The notes under the pieces: model-generated
What the model was told of the DNA's origin: nothing
Databases searched by the model: none
Seen by the model: the letters and a program-made list of their open reading frames with translations, nothing else
NCBI GenBank assembly: GCA_948144175.1
Contig: CANXME010002414.1
Coordinates: 162,501 to 226,500 of the forward strand
Reading direction: 5' to 3'
Length of the DNA: 64,000 bases
From: Closterium sp. NIES-65
Taxonomy: Eukaryota > Streptophyta > Zygnematophyceae > Desmidiales > Closteriaceae
Position numbers and translations under genes: made by a program
Shown here: in pieces, positions 1 through 10,739 of the stretch
Layout of the letters: each line of letters begins with the position of its first letter
How positions within the stretch are numbered: the first letter of the stretch is position 1

Positions 1-540
1 GTCACAACGGGCAAGTGAGGAGGAGGAGGGAGAGTGAGGGGAGAGGAGACAGGAGGCGACGGCTGAAGCTGCAGACACACGGGCAACAGGAGGCAGACTG
101 GCACAGCGGCTACCGGACAGCGCCCGGACTACAGGAGTAACAGGCCCCGCGGCTCAAATAGCGGCGGACGGGCAACGGACCCACGGGCGGCTGGCACAGC
201 TGGCTACGACTGGGCTACCGGGACAGCGCCCCGGACTACAGGTGCTGCTGACGACAAACTGGCAACCTCCGCTCATCCTCCCGCACACAGTCCCACCCCC
301 CTGATACACACCCACTGCTACACCACTAGCTCTACTCCCACGCACCCCCCTAAAACCCTAAACCCAGTCTCCCACACAACCACCCCCCTCAGCGACAGCT
401 GCAGCAGTGGGAGACAAAGGAGGAGGAGGAGCAAAGGGAGGAAAGTACACTGGCCACCCCCATACCTGCCACCCCACAGCGCGGCCCCCTCAGGTCGCCT
501 CGACGGACGACGGGAATTGGGGGGGAGGGGAGAAAAAGGG

Positions 541-900
541 GGGGGGGGGGGGACGGGGCCGGGGCCGCGACGAGGGGCGGGGCCGCGACGGTCGGGGCGG
601 GGCCGCGACATAGGGCGGGGCCGCGACGTAGGGCGGGGCCGCGACATAGGGCGGGGCCGCAACGTTGGGCGGGGCCGCGAAGGTAGGGCGGGGCCGAGCC
701 GGGCAGGCGCACGGGCGGCGACGGGCCGGGGCGGGGCCGCGACGAAGGGCGGGGCCGAGCCGGGCAGGCGCACGGGCGGCGACGGGCCGAGGCGGGGCCG
801 CGACGTAGAGCGGGGCCGCGTCAAGGGGCGGGGCCGCGACGTAGAGCGGGGCCGCGTCAAGGGGCGGGGCCGCGACGATCGGGGCGGGGCCGCGACGTAG
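541..900. repeat. GC-rich leader minisatellite
   Basis: Imperfect tandem units of about 18-20 bp with core GGGCGGGGCCGCGACGTAG. Two larger units near 660-720 and 740-800 share an inserted segment. No coding is proposed; the open frames through it are low-complexity Arg/Pro/Gly strings. It lies in the leader of the left-edge LTR element, as comparable arrays do in the other elements. Confidence 0.8.
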
Positions 901-1076
901 TGGAGAAGCCCGCCGCGCGCCTCGGGGCGCACAGCGGGCAATGAACCGCCGCGCGCCTCGGGGCGCACGGCGGGCAGAAAACCGCCGCGCGCCTCGGGGC
1001 GCACGGCGGGAGGAAAAAGTAGCAGCGGAAGCGAGGTGGTAACCCACCCACAGGATCGATCCAAGGGGATCGACCT

Positions 1077-1088
1077 GCTCTGATACCA
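1077..1088 (-). other. Primer-binding site (initiator tRNA-Met type)
   Basis: The minus strand reads TGGTATCAGAGC directly after the LTR. This is the complement of the plant initiator tRNA-Met 3' end used by most copia elements. Confidence 0.8.
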
Positions 1089-1218
1089 TGTCAAAATTAG
1101 AAGGAAGAAAGAGGATTGAACTAGCAAGAATGAGGATACAAATAGCAAACCCTAGAAGGGTTGTACTCGCTATAGAGCACCCCACTACAGGCTAGAACAA
1201 TAAGATAATATTATGACA
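1089..1218 (-). repeat. 5' LTR of the left-edge element
   Basis: A 130-bp block bounded by TGTCA and TGACA, adjoining a primer site at 1077-1088. It shares the GTAGTGGGGT-type core of the short copia LTRs in this window. Confidence 0.75.
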
Positions 1219-1348
1219 GGTCCCATTCCAATGCTTTTTCAGGCATGGGACTACCGCACAGCCCAATTATTGCACTGAGAATGGCATTTGACTAATTCAA
1301 AACATCAACGCCCTGTGTTCAGATTTGCTCCCAAAGTTACACGACCAA

Positions 1349-2359
1349 ATGATCAACATGCTCGCGCAATCTCGCGCCGATTCTACGATCCGGACATATG
1401 AACCATACTGGGCCAAGTTTCGAGCCTTCTGCACAAAAGTGAACCTCCCATTTCTTCCGGCATCCGACATGACCCTCGCGCTCTACCTGGTACACGCAAT
1501 CCGACGCAAAGCCACCCTGTCCGTAGTGCAGCTGACGTGCTCGGCGGTCAGCTTCGCTCATCGCATGACTGGGAGCAAATGCCCGACAACCGGACCGTTC
1601 ACCACCCAAGTCCGTGACTGTGCAAAACGACACTTCCCTCGCCCTACTCGTATGAAGGAACCCGTATCGATCCAACAGGTCCGGGACATGGCCGCGAGTT
1701 ACTTGCAGTCCGACGATCCCGCGACGTTTCAGAAAGGGTTGATCCCCATCCTCATGTACTCAAGATTCCTGCGATATTCTGACCTGGCAGCCATAAAATG
1801 GCAAGACATCCAATTCGACGACGCGGTCATGTGGATTCTCATACCACACTCCAAGACCGATCAGGCTGGTCATGTCACTTGGATTCCCATTGCAGCAACG
1901 ACAGACCCTTGTTGCCCAGTGCGCTGCACCCAACGCTTCATCCAACTTGCCGGCTATGGCCCACAGTCAGAGGGACCATTGATTCGGGTCTTCGGCCACG
2001 CTTCAACCAGTGAGGGCGAAGCAAGGCCACCCTCATACACCACGATCCGGAACTGGTGCAAGGAAGCCTTCGCAAAGGTGGGCCTTGGAGACCTGCAGCT
2101 CGGCACACATTCTTTCCGAAAAGGTGCAGCCACAATAGCAGCCAACACGGGCGTGCCAGACAGGGTCTTCAAACGGCTGGGCAGATGGCGAAGCGACTCA
2201 GCAAAGGAAATGTATGTTACACCATACGTCGAGCCTCTTATCGAAGCCTCCCGTAACCTACAAGACCTGACGCATGCAGCGTCATCGGCACAACACTCAG
2301 AGGCACTCGTACGCAACCGGAGGCCCCCGCTGCCCATGTCTCAGAGACCCCATTTGTAA
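1349..2359 (+). CDS. Tyrosine recombinase (DIRS-like or other YR transposon)
   Basis: An uninterrupted 336-codon frame from the ATG at 1349. It has the tyrosine-recombinase layout: an N-terminal SAM-like, helix-rich DNA-binding region (RTYEPYWAKF, DMTLALYLV), then a catalytic domain with an Arg in SRFLRYSDLAAIKW, the box H-S-F-R in GTHSFRKGAAT, a Trp in LGRWRSDSAKEMYV and a nearby Tyr nucleophile (MYV or TPY). These enzymes cut and join DNA through a covalent phosphotyrosine. In algae and plants they occur mainly in DIRS-type retroelements and other YR transposons, where the gene is often last. No RT is visible upstream, because the LTR element ending at 1218 interrupts the sequence. The stop codon lies inside a 57-bp repeat (2350-2406) that recurs at 2732-2788. 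A domesticated or Crypton-like gene is possible; no GCR1-type C-terminal domain is seen. Confidence 0.8.
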   Translation: MINMLAQSRADSTIRTYEPYWAKFRAFCTKVNLPFLPASDMTLALYLVHAIRRKATLSVVQLTCSAVSFAHRMTGSKCPTTGPFTTQVRDCAKRHFPRPTRMKEPVSIQQVRDMAASYLQSDDPATFQKGLIPILMYSRFLRYSDLAAIKWQDIQFDDAVMWILIPHSKTDQAGHVTWIPIAATTDPCCPVRCTQRFIQLAGYGPQSEGPLIRVFGHASTSEGEARPPSYTTIRNWCKEAFAKVGLGDLQLGTHSFRKGAATIAANTGVPDRVFKRLGRWRSDSAKEMYVTPYVEPLIEASRNLQDLTHAASSAQHSEALVRNRRPPLPMSQRPHL

Positions 2360-2406
2360 TGAGATCGATGCCAATTGATAAGAATAAGAAAGCAAGCTTT
2401 CTCAAT
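2350..2406 (+). repeat. Terminal-type direct repeat with hairpin, copy 1
   Basis: This 57-bp block spans the recombinase stop codon and ends in a near-perfect hairpin, AAGAAAGCAAGCTTTCTC. It recurs with few changes at 2732-2788. Confidence 0.7.
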
Positions 2407-2710
2407 ATTATAATTTTTAAACACACATTGTGTTTTTTAAAATTGTGTATTGTGAAAGCGAAGCTGCTTGTACTGCACAATTGGCATCGTCGAAGCGCGC
2501 TAAACGCCCTTCTCCAACTACAAAAACCGTGGGTTGGAGTTCATTTCCCTCCACCCACGCTTCTCGATTTTCAAACGGCTCACTCAACATTCCCACCACC
2601 CACCCCAGAGTAAACCGCCTTGCTAATGCCACTTGGATAGGGTACATCTTAGCTAGTGTTATTCGATTGCACTAGCTTGTGTTCAACGTTGATGCAAATG
2701 TTGTAATAAG
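2407..2710. other. AT-rich spacer, no gene seen
   Basis: It lies between the two hairpin repeats. Open frames are short and match nothing recognised. It begins with an A/T-rich stretch (2405-2450). It is probably part of the recombinase-bearing element. Confidence 0.5.
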
Positions 2711-2788
2711 CCATTTGTAATGAGAACGATGCCATTTGTAATGAGAACGATGCCAATTGATAAGAATGAGAAAGCAAGCTTTCTCAAT
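2711..2788 (+). repeat. Direct repeat with hairpin, copy 2, plus an extra 21-bp unit
   Basis: 2711-2731 and 2732-2752 are identical 21-bp units starting CCATTTGTAATGAG. 2753-2788 repeats the hairpin segment (GAGAAAGC AA GCTTTCTC). Copy 2 ends exactly where the truncated LTR of element O begins (2789), which suggests it is the right boundary of the recombinase element. Confidence 0.7.
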
Positions 2789-3538
2789 TGACTCGATATT
2801 GAGCAGTTGCCCGAGTCGCACTGTACCGTCATCGCCCGGATATAAGACGTATATATCTTATCTCATACACTAGAAAAAAGGCTTGGGTTATCTTGTATTT
2901 GGGGAGGTTTTGGGTGTCTTATAATTCTTATAAATGGAAAGTTTTTTAAACTACTTAGAAATATTTTCACGCATCTTGAAAAGAGTTTCTCATTAAGAGT
3001 GTGGATGCTGCGAAGGTGCCACTTTGGCAACCATTGTTCGGGACGCCACGTAATCCCGAATACTTGCAGAGGCAAATTTGGTAGTACGTGAGTCAGCACG
3101 TGGCAGAATTCGCGTGTCGCAAGGGTAAAAATGTACGCGGTATTTCAATTTTCACTATAAGACATTGCAGTTTCGATTACAAGACACATATGTCTTATCT
3201 CGTACACACAAATAGGTGTCGTATAAAAAGGCTAGCCTGTTTATGAGAGACACCCATACAATAAACAACCCCTGTCTACTATTCAACACTGTCTTATATC
3301 CGGGCGATGACGGTATCGAACCGCAACAGCAAACAACAAAGCAGTTATTAATCGTATCTCTTTGTATTCCTTGTACTCCTATATAAACCTTTGTACTTGC
3401 TTGTTTTAATCAACTTACTTTGCCCTCACATACTAGCGCAAGGTGGTTCACAAGTCTTCATTAAACGCTTCCGCTATTACATCATCCTACCTTGAATTTA
3501 GTCCTACAAAGATCCTAAGGGCCTTTTTCAGCCCAACA
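2789..3538 (+). repeat. 5' LTR of element O, 5'-truncated and split by a MITE
   Basis: Without the MITE and its extra TA (2826-3315) the remaining 260 bp match 40140-40400 closely, ending CAGCCCAACA next to the primer site. The complete 3' LTR is 425 bp, so about 164 bp of the 5' end are absent. The recombinase element abuts this point. Confidence 0.85.
2826..3313. mobile_element. 488-bp MITE with 23-bp TIRs and TA duplication
   Basis: Both ends carry a perfect 23-bp inverted repeat beginning CCGTCATCGCCCGGATATAA. TA flanks both sides (2824-2825, 3314-3315). The undisturbed LTR copy near 40176 has a single TA, so this is a clean insertion. There is no ORF. The interior is AT-rich with repeated ATAAGAC/GTCTTAT motifs. 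The TA duplication fits the Tc1/mariner-pogo group; the superfamily is inferred. Confidence 0.85.
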
Positions 3539-3553
3539 TGGTATGAGAGCAGG
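3539..3553 (+). other. Primer-binding site of element O
   Basis: TGGTATGAGAGCAGG directly after the LTR end differs by one base from the usual initiator tRNA-Met complement. Confidence 0.75.
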
Positions 3554-3639
3554 TTATGATAAAATTCAACTCTTAATACCTACAACATCAAGAAGACATG
3601 CCTACCCGGAAGGAGAGAAGCTCCTCCAACGGCTGACGA

Positions 3640-3868
3640 GCAGTGTACCACTCACGAAGCTGGTGGGGGGAAGGGGTCTCACGAGTGAGCTGCTGCTGCT
3701 GCTGCTGGCGCTGACCACCACCGGAGCCGACCCTCTGCGTAGAGCCGCCCCGACCAGCTCGACCTCCGCCGCCGCTACCTCCACCACCGCCTCCACCTCC
3801 GCCATCTCCGCCCGCACCGCCACCACCGCCTCCTCCTCCGCCTCCACTCCCGCCACTAGCGCGGACAA
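3640..3868 (-). pseudogene. Captured gag fragment of a GC-rich copia
   Basis: It matches about 25165-25345, the gag Gly-rich region of copia B, in the same orientation. On the minus strand it encodes the Gly-rich tract. It has no LTRs and no clear target duplication. It lies between the presumed gag start of O (ATG at 3598) and the rest of O's gag, so it is an insertion or a gene-conversion patch. It is too short to have a function of its own. Confidence 0.7.
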
Positions 3869-3869
3869 G

Positions 3870-4149
3870 AGAGGACACTGGACGCACTTCAAGTTCAGTC
3901 GCAGTTCGCGCACGTCCTAAAACTGCAAACATCTAAGCCTTTCGACAGGAAGGACTTCTTTACCTGGTCGTTCGAATTCGAGCTGATGATGGAAGGCGCG
4001 CAAATCCTTGGCTTCTTCGACGGGTCCCTGCCATACCCAACACACGAACACAGTACGACAAACAACAATATACGTATCAGTCAATGATAGCGTATACAAT
4101 CCTACTGAGGAATGTCACACCAAATCAGCAGCAGAATATATGGTCTTAC
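3870..4149 (+). pseudogene. Element O gag, N-terminal part (broken)
   Basis: Encodes a typical copia Gag (UBN2-type) N-terminus: FDRKDFFTWSFEFELMM, then a GFFDGSLP motif. One frameshift occurs near 4035. The frame then runs to an IWSY motif, where a hAT element interrupts it at 4149/4150. The continuation is at 27456 (YGNSAELAYNHLKNLY). The captured fragment at 3640-3868 separates it from its start codon. Confidence 0.8.
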
Positions 4150-4391
4150 CAGGGCTGACGCTATCAGACTATTTAGTCTGATTAGTCTGACGAATCAAAC
4201 CTCCCACTTGCTGGAAAATGACTTCCCAGAATAGTGCAAATTTTATCCCTGAATGCATCAGACTTATGTATTGGGGCTCCTGATAACATGTAATAGGCTT
4301 CAGACTTAGCTGTTTCTGGTGCCTTACTGTACAGAGTATGATATCTGTGGGCCCTGAATTCGTGCTTATCGTAACGAAGGTTCGGGGAAGT
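4150..4391. other. Left segment of the hAT element
   Basis: Holds the terminal repeat and an inverted cluster CAGACTATTTAGTCTG at 4165-4180. No gene. It ends with GAAGT, the duplicated target of copia A. Confidence 0.75.
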
Positions 4392-4523
4392 TGTGAGAAT
4401 GAGAACGAGAATGGAATGACTGTGAATGAAGTGAGTACATATAGGAAACCCTAATTGGGTTGTACCCCCTATGGGATACCCCACTATAGCCTACACAAAT
4501 AAATAAGCTATAATGTTTTGACA
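4392..4523 (-). repeat. 3' LTR of copia A
   Basis: 132 bp, the partner of 11580-11711. Next to it inside the element is the run CCCCCATAGGCAAAGTGGGG (minus strand: a purine-rich tract ahead of the LTR), conserved in all relatives here. Confidence 0.9.
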
Positions 4524-4737
4524 CACCCCCATAGGCAAAGTGGGGAGAACAAGGGGTCAAAAGACCAGTCAAGCAAAGCAAGGCAAAGCTCAGGGTGGAT
4601 CACAAAGTCACCACACATTCCGAGCACAAGCTCAAAGGCCAAAAGGCCAGTTCACGTGCAAGAACACATATATATAGATATAAAAGAGGCTAAGCAAGCA
4701 AGAGCAAGAGTATATATAAGTGACGGTACAAGCAAGG

Positions 4738-7700
4738 TCAAGAAGTGAGCAAGTGAGGCAAGACAGGCACAAGACCCAACTGAGTGCAAAAGCGCTGATG
4801 ATCACAAGGCGCAAGTGCCTTGGTGAAGACATCAGCAGTGTTGGCCTCAGAGGCCACGTACGCAAGCCGCAACTGTCCACGCTGCTGTAGCTCACGAGCA
4901 AGAAAGTAGCGGAGAGCAATGTGCTTTGTCCTGTGCTCCAGTCGCTGCTCTCGACACAAGGCCAGCATGGCCTTGTTGTCTACGTACAGGACTGGAGGAG
5001 AACGAGGCGGCTCTCTAAGGTCGGTCAGCAGGTAGGTGAGCCAGCGAAGCTCCTGGGCAGCCATAGCCCCGGCGTAGATCTCAGCCTCACAACTGGAGCC
5101 GAGAACAGAAGACGAGCGGGTAGCCCGCCACGAAACAGAGCCGGAACCGAGGTTGAAGGTGTAACCCTGTGACGACCGCTGCGTAGCCTGGTCGTCAGCC
5201 CAAGAAGCGTCCGCGTGCCCAGTGAGGACCACTGGACTCCGCCCTCCAAGCACTAGCCCCATGCCCGACGTACTGCACAGGTAGCGCAACACCCTCTTCG
5301 CTGCAGCCATGTGCTCTGGTCGGTGTCTCCCAGGAGCAACATAGCGTGCGAGAATGCTAAGAGGGTATGCAAGGTCAGGTCGAGTGCAGGTCATCAGGTA
5401 CATGAGGCAGCCAACAAGCTCTGCATACGGGCCACTCGACTCTACGGACTCATCCGAAGGCAGAGCTGAGAGCGAGTGGCGAGTAGGCCGAGGAGTGGCC
5501 TGAGGCGAAGAGTACGTGAAGCCGAAGCGCTGAAGGACCTGCTGCACCATGTGTGACTGAGTCAAGGTAATGGTGCGGCGTGCTCTGTCCCGGGTGATCT
5601 GCAAGCCAAGGTAGCTGCGCAGTTCACCCAGGTCAGTGCACGTGTGTCTCTTCTGCAGCTCGGACTTCACGTAGGCGAGTCCAGCAGTGTCAGCAGTGGC
5701 AAAGACCAAGTCGTCGACGTACACGAGGATGTAGAACGGCGGCAGAGAGGTGTCGGTGCGTAGAAACAGCGACGGGTCGGCAATAGAAGGAGCAAACCCA
5801 AGAGCCGCGAACGTAGTCCTCAGTGTGTCGTGCCACTCACGGGGCGCCTGGCGGAGACCGTAGACTGGACGCCGGAGACTCCACTGGGTACCAGGAGGGA
5901 AAGACCCAGTGAAGCCAGGTGGGCGGCGCAGCCAGATCTCCTCGTGCAGGCTGCCCTGCAAGAACGCAGTGCTGAAGTCGAGAGAGTGCAGCTCGTAGTC
6001 ACGGTGAGCAGCAACGTGCAGCAGTACCCGAAGAGTGGTCATCTTCGGGGTGGGGGAGAAGGTCTGAAAGTAGTCAACCCCCTGCTGCTGACTGAAGCCA
6101 CGAACCACGTAACGCGCCTTGAAGACAGGCGGAGAACATGGCGGCCGCTTCACCCTGAAGATCCACATGCCACTGACGATGTTCGCCCCAGGAGGGGGGA
6201 CAGCGTCAACGTAGGTGCTTGTGGACTTCCAGGAAGCCATCTCTGCATCCATAGCTGCCTGCCACTGAGAGGAGTAGGGACCCTCTATCGCCTCCGCGTA
6301 AGAGCGCGGAGTCGGGATGTCAAGTGCATCTGGGTCTCCCTCAGGGGTAAGCAGTACGGACAAGAGATGCGGTGAAGCGGCTGCCAGGCACTGGAACTCC
6401 TCCTGCCTGTCCTCGAGGACGTCCGTGCCAAGGGCACACTCACCCCCGACGGACGGAGGACAGACAGACTCAGACTCTGCGACAAGACTAGCAGTGTAGT
6501 CTAAGCGACAGCGAGCAGCAAAGTCGACGAGCTCAGTAACGAGGGCAGACGCAGCAGAAGACTCGAAAGAAGGGTCAGTGACGACAGTAGCAAGGAAACG
6601 CGTGACAGTAGGACTGGCAGCACGAAGAGAGTACGACTCCGGGTCGGCAAGAGCAGGAAGAGAGGACTCAGGAGGAGAAGGTAAAGGGGCACGCAGAGGA
6701 GCAGTGGACGGGCGCAGTGACATCTGGTGCGTGCCAGGGACAGAAGGAGGACGCTGACGCGAACTGCGACCACTAGCGCATGCAGGACGAACAGGTGACG
6801 CAGGACGAGACGCCGGCTCACGACGCTCTGTAAGACCTCCAGTAGGACCAGCGTAGGGAGAAAGAGCAGGTAAGGGGGAAGTAGGCTGTAGCTGTGACTG
6901 GGACAGGACAGGCTGTGGACGCTCTAAGAGAGGAGGAGAGCCAGTAGAAGGTGGAAGACCAAGAACCTGCTGCAGGAGTGGAACGAAGTACGGTCGAGGC
7001 CGCGCGGCGACGCCAGACACAGCAGGGACAGCACCAGTATCCCCAGCAGGAGCACCCGCTCCAGTAGCACCTCCAGCAGCACCCCCAGCAGCTCCACAAC
7101 CCCCAGCAGCACCAGGAGCACCGCCAGCAGGACCGCTAGCGGTAGTCCCAGCGCCAACACCCTCAGCAGCACCAGCTCCAGTCGAACCCGCAGGCCCAGC
7201 AGCTCCAGTACTCCCAGTACGAGCACCTCCGGGACCCGCGACAGCAGCACCCTCAGCAGTCGAAGAACCTCCAGTACCAGCAGTACGCCTCCAGCGCTGG
7301 GCAAGCCACTCACGCAGCTCCTGTGGGGAGAGTGGCTCTCGGCGAGACGAAGCACCCGGCGAACCTCCAGGCGAAGAAACTCCAGGCTCAGCACCCCCAG
7401 GCACAGCACCTCCAGGCTCAGCACCCCCAGGCTCAGCACCCCCAGGCTCAGCACCCCCAGGCACATCACCCCCAGGCTCAGCACCCCTAGGCTCAGCACC
7501 CCCAGGCTCCGCACCCCCAGGCTCAGCACCCCCAGTCTCAGCACCCCTAGGCACAGTACCCCTAGTCGCAGCACCCCTAGGCTCAGCACCCGCAGCAGCA
7601 CCAGAGTCACCAGTGACCTCAACAGGCTCGACCGCGTCTACCTGGGACACACCTGAAGGGGCAGGACCCTGAGGGGGGAGGGGGTCTACCGGGGGGGGAC

Positions 7701-9607
7701 CTGGTACCAAGAAGAGCGGGGGTGGGGGGAGGGACGGAGTGCGGTAGGGGAAGAGGCGGTAGTAGGGTACCGACTCGTCGAACGTGACGTCCTGGGAGGA
7801 CAGAACACGGCGAGAGGTGGGGTGGTAGAACTGCCACCTAGGGGCGTTGGGGGGGAACCCCAGGAAGACGCAGGGAGCAGCACGAGGGGACAACTTGTCC
7901 GCAGACAAGTCGCGGACAAACGCACGAGATCCCCAGACCCGGAACGCCGACGCATCGCCAACCTTCCCCGTCCACAGCAGGGCTGGGGAGGTCTCCGGCC
8001 TGGAGACTCTCGGGTGAAGGTTGATCTGGTGCGCCGCGTACCTCACCGCAAACGGCCACAGAAAATGGGGGGCAGCCGCATGCATCATAGACGTACGAGC
8101 GACGTCCATGACCATGCCAATGCGGCGCTCAGCAATCCCATTTAGCTGCGGTGAGTCCGGAAGCGTGAAGGTCTGACGGATGCCTCGCGCACGACAGTAG
8201 GCTCGCAGAAGGCCAGAGGAGAACTCTCCGCCTCTGTCCGAGTGCAGACGCAGAACAGGAAAGTCCGAGCCAAAGCTCTGCCTGAGCTGGAGACGAGCTG
8301 CGCGGATCTAGTCGATCAGCACCGCAGAGACATCACCCTTGCTGCGCAAAGGGAAGACTGTGGTGTAACGCGAGTAGTCGTCAACAACAAGCAGGAAGTA
8401 GCGCTCGTGACCCTGTCCACGGACGCGGGCGGGGCCCCACACGTCCATGTGAAGCGTCTGCAACGGGGCCTCAGTCGGAGGAAACTGGGAGGAGTGAGGG
8501 GCAGCACGCTGGCGCCCCTCGACACAGGGGACACAGGAAGGGCCAGGGCCCTGAGGAAGGGGAGGGAGGGACCGGGGGAGACCAGACACAAGAAGACGGG
8601 AGGCCATGCCTCTCAGCCGAAGCAGAGAGGGGTGACCAAGGCGGTGGTGCCAGAGGAGAGTCTCGTGAGACAGGAGACGACACGAACAGGGGGCAGACCC
8701 AGGACCAGACCTGGACGCTGCAGTAAACACCTGACCAGACGCAGGGACCCTTCCAGACTCAGTAACTGGGGGGGAAGCAGTGGTCAGTGTGTACAGGCTC
8801 GACCCTGGCTGACGGGTAAACGTAGCCAGGTGTCGACCTGTGCTAGCCTCTGTGCAGTGCGTCACCCGCTGACGAGCAGGGGTGAACTGGTGGACTCCCG
8901 CATCCTGTAGGTCAGCACCACTCACCAAGTTCGTAGAGAACGAGGGGAGGTAGAGACCAGACAGGGTGCCAGAGGGAGCCGCCGGACACGGGAGGACAGT
9001 GGAGAAGCGAGACAGGACAGGACCCCCTGAGGGGTCAGCCAGGGAAACTGCAACCGGCCGACTAAGCGGCGTAAGTGTGGTGCGATCCCGAAAGAAGGAG
9101 CGAGAGGGCCCAGAGTCAAGGGTGAAGGTGTGAGAGGCCGAAGCCGACGTAGTACCTGAGAGTGCAGACTCACCAGTACCTGGGGACGCAGACACACTAG
9201 CACCCAGAGCAGCAGCGTCGCAAGCACCTAGGGCAGCAGCCTCACCAGTACCTAGAGCAGCAGTCTCAATGCCCGGGTCGGGCGGAAAACACCGGTAACA
9301 GTCACCCTCATCACTAATAGTCACAGCATACATGGCAGCAAGGATAGCATCAAAGTCAAGATCAAAGATGGCTACGCCAGCCCTAGACAGCTCTCCCCAG
9401 CGGGGGATCTCCGTGGCCTCCGGAAACTGCTGACGCCAAGCGTCCGTCAGGCGCCCAAAACAGCGCTGGGTGGGGTGGGCACCCCCACACTGCTCACCCT
9501 CGCGGTGGCCGGTGCGAAGGACGTAGGTGCAGGGACCAAGACCCCCACCACGCTGACGCTGCGTGTACCACTCACGGAGCTGCTGAGGGGTGGGGACGTC
9601 GCGAGAA

Positions 9608-9638
<31 letters not shown>

Positions 9639-10674
9639 ACTGACCACCCCTAGTGCCGCTCCGCTGTGAAGTGCCACTCCGACCACCTCCACCACCTCCT
9701 CCTCCACCTCCTCCACCTCCGCCACTGCCGCCACCCCCGCCAGTACCGCCGCCGCTGACGCCGCCTCCGCCACCACTGCTGCCACTAGCACCCCCACCCC
9801 CACCACCTCCTCCACCGCCACCCCCACTCCCTCCGCCGCCTCCACCTCCACCGCCACCGCCCCCGCTAGCCCCACCCGCTCCCTTGCCCCCCTTGCCCTT
9901 GCCAGGGTGACGTCTCCCGCTAGGGGCAGACGCCGCACCGACCGACTCAAGACCAACGACGTCGGCCGCAGCGGCAGAGGCGACAGAGGGCAAGAGAGGG
10001 GAAGGAGAACACCCCTCAAAGATGGGGGCGCGGGGGTCACCTCGAGAGGCACCTACAGCGACGATGCTCTTCTCCGCTGCTAGGAGGGCCTTCTCTAGGC
10101 TGTCGACTGTGAGAGTGGTGGGACAGACCGCAAGGAAGTGGTCCCGGACTACACGAAGGGAGTCGGGGAGGCAGGTGACTAGAAAGTAGAGAGTGATGTA
10201 CTTGGGGGGGGGGTTCTTGGCGCAAAAGTCAGCAGGAAGCGCAGCGCGGTAGCGGGTGTCACTAGTGCGGAGGTGCGTAATGAGATCAGCGACTGTGGGA
10301 AAGGCGGCAAGGTCAGGGAAGAGGAAGGGTAGCATGAGGCGGCTCAGTGCAGCAGTGGCAGGGGAGGAGTAGCGCGCAACTACAGCGTCGTACAAGGTCT
10401 GAGCACTCTTGTACTGACTAAAGTGCGCACGCTCAGAGGTGGGGAGGTGGCGACGCACAGCAAGACGTGCAGCAGCATCGCGCGTAGTCCACTGGGAGCG
10501 AACAGTAGGGTCAGCATCAGCAGCAGGGGCAGGGGAAGCGCCAGAGGTAAGGTCAAAGAGAGAGAGGCCGTCTGCCCTATCGCACTGTAAGAATAGCTGC
10601 AGGTTATCTACCCAGATCTCAAAGTCAATGGCCCGACCCTCAGCGTCAAAAGCGAGGACACTGGGGATAGCCAT
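4738..10674 (-). pseudogene. Copia A gag-pol polyprotein, one nonsense codon
   Basis: About 1,978 codons from the ATG at 10674 to the stop at 4738, in one frame, interrupted by a TAG at 8308-8310 where relatives have Trp. Order: Gag (MAIPSVLAFDAEG start); a long Gly tract; the CCHC motif C-x13-C-x3-H-x4-C; protease with DSG (LDSGPS; relatives have DSGAS); GAG-pre-integrase zinc site (HHRLGHPS, then CVPC); integrase core with DVWGP and SDRGGEF; a GGAEP-repeat linker; RT with YVDD (about 5715-5726); RNase H with HADASW and YVDNKA; a C-terminal LPHLLTS. The stop lies between the first and second integrase Asp, so RT and RNase H need readthrough. The one lesion suggests recent activity. Confidence 0.9.
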
Positions 10675-10739
10675 GACGACAGACGCCTAGCAGTGCAAGC
10701 AGTAGGGTGAGGGCAGTGCAGTGAAAAAGAAGGCTCTGT

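Larger units (their letters stand above)
1..1218 (-). mobile_element. Non-autonomous LTR retrotransposon (LARD-like), 5' part only
   Basis: On the minus strand this reads LTR (1218 to 1089), primer-binding site (1088 to 1077), a GC-rich leader with a minisatellite (about 1060 to 430), and a block (about 430 to 1) that matches 16600-17040 inside the LARD at 14945-17392. No gag or pol codons appear, although autonomous relatives in this window start gag about 1 kb from the LTR. The matching block belongs to the internal region of another coding-poor element, so I infer a large non-autonomous element rather than a gag-pol copia. The 3' half and 3' LTR lie left of the window, so the target duplication (expected GGTCC, from 1219-1223) cannot be confirmed. 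Confidence 0.7.

Noticed and set aside
9653..9910. Long poly-Pro frames opposite the Gag Gly tracts
   Set aside because: They are antisense shadows of the GGN-rich gag codons and occur in every element.
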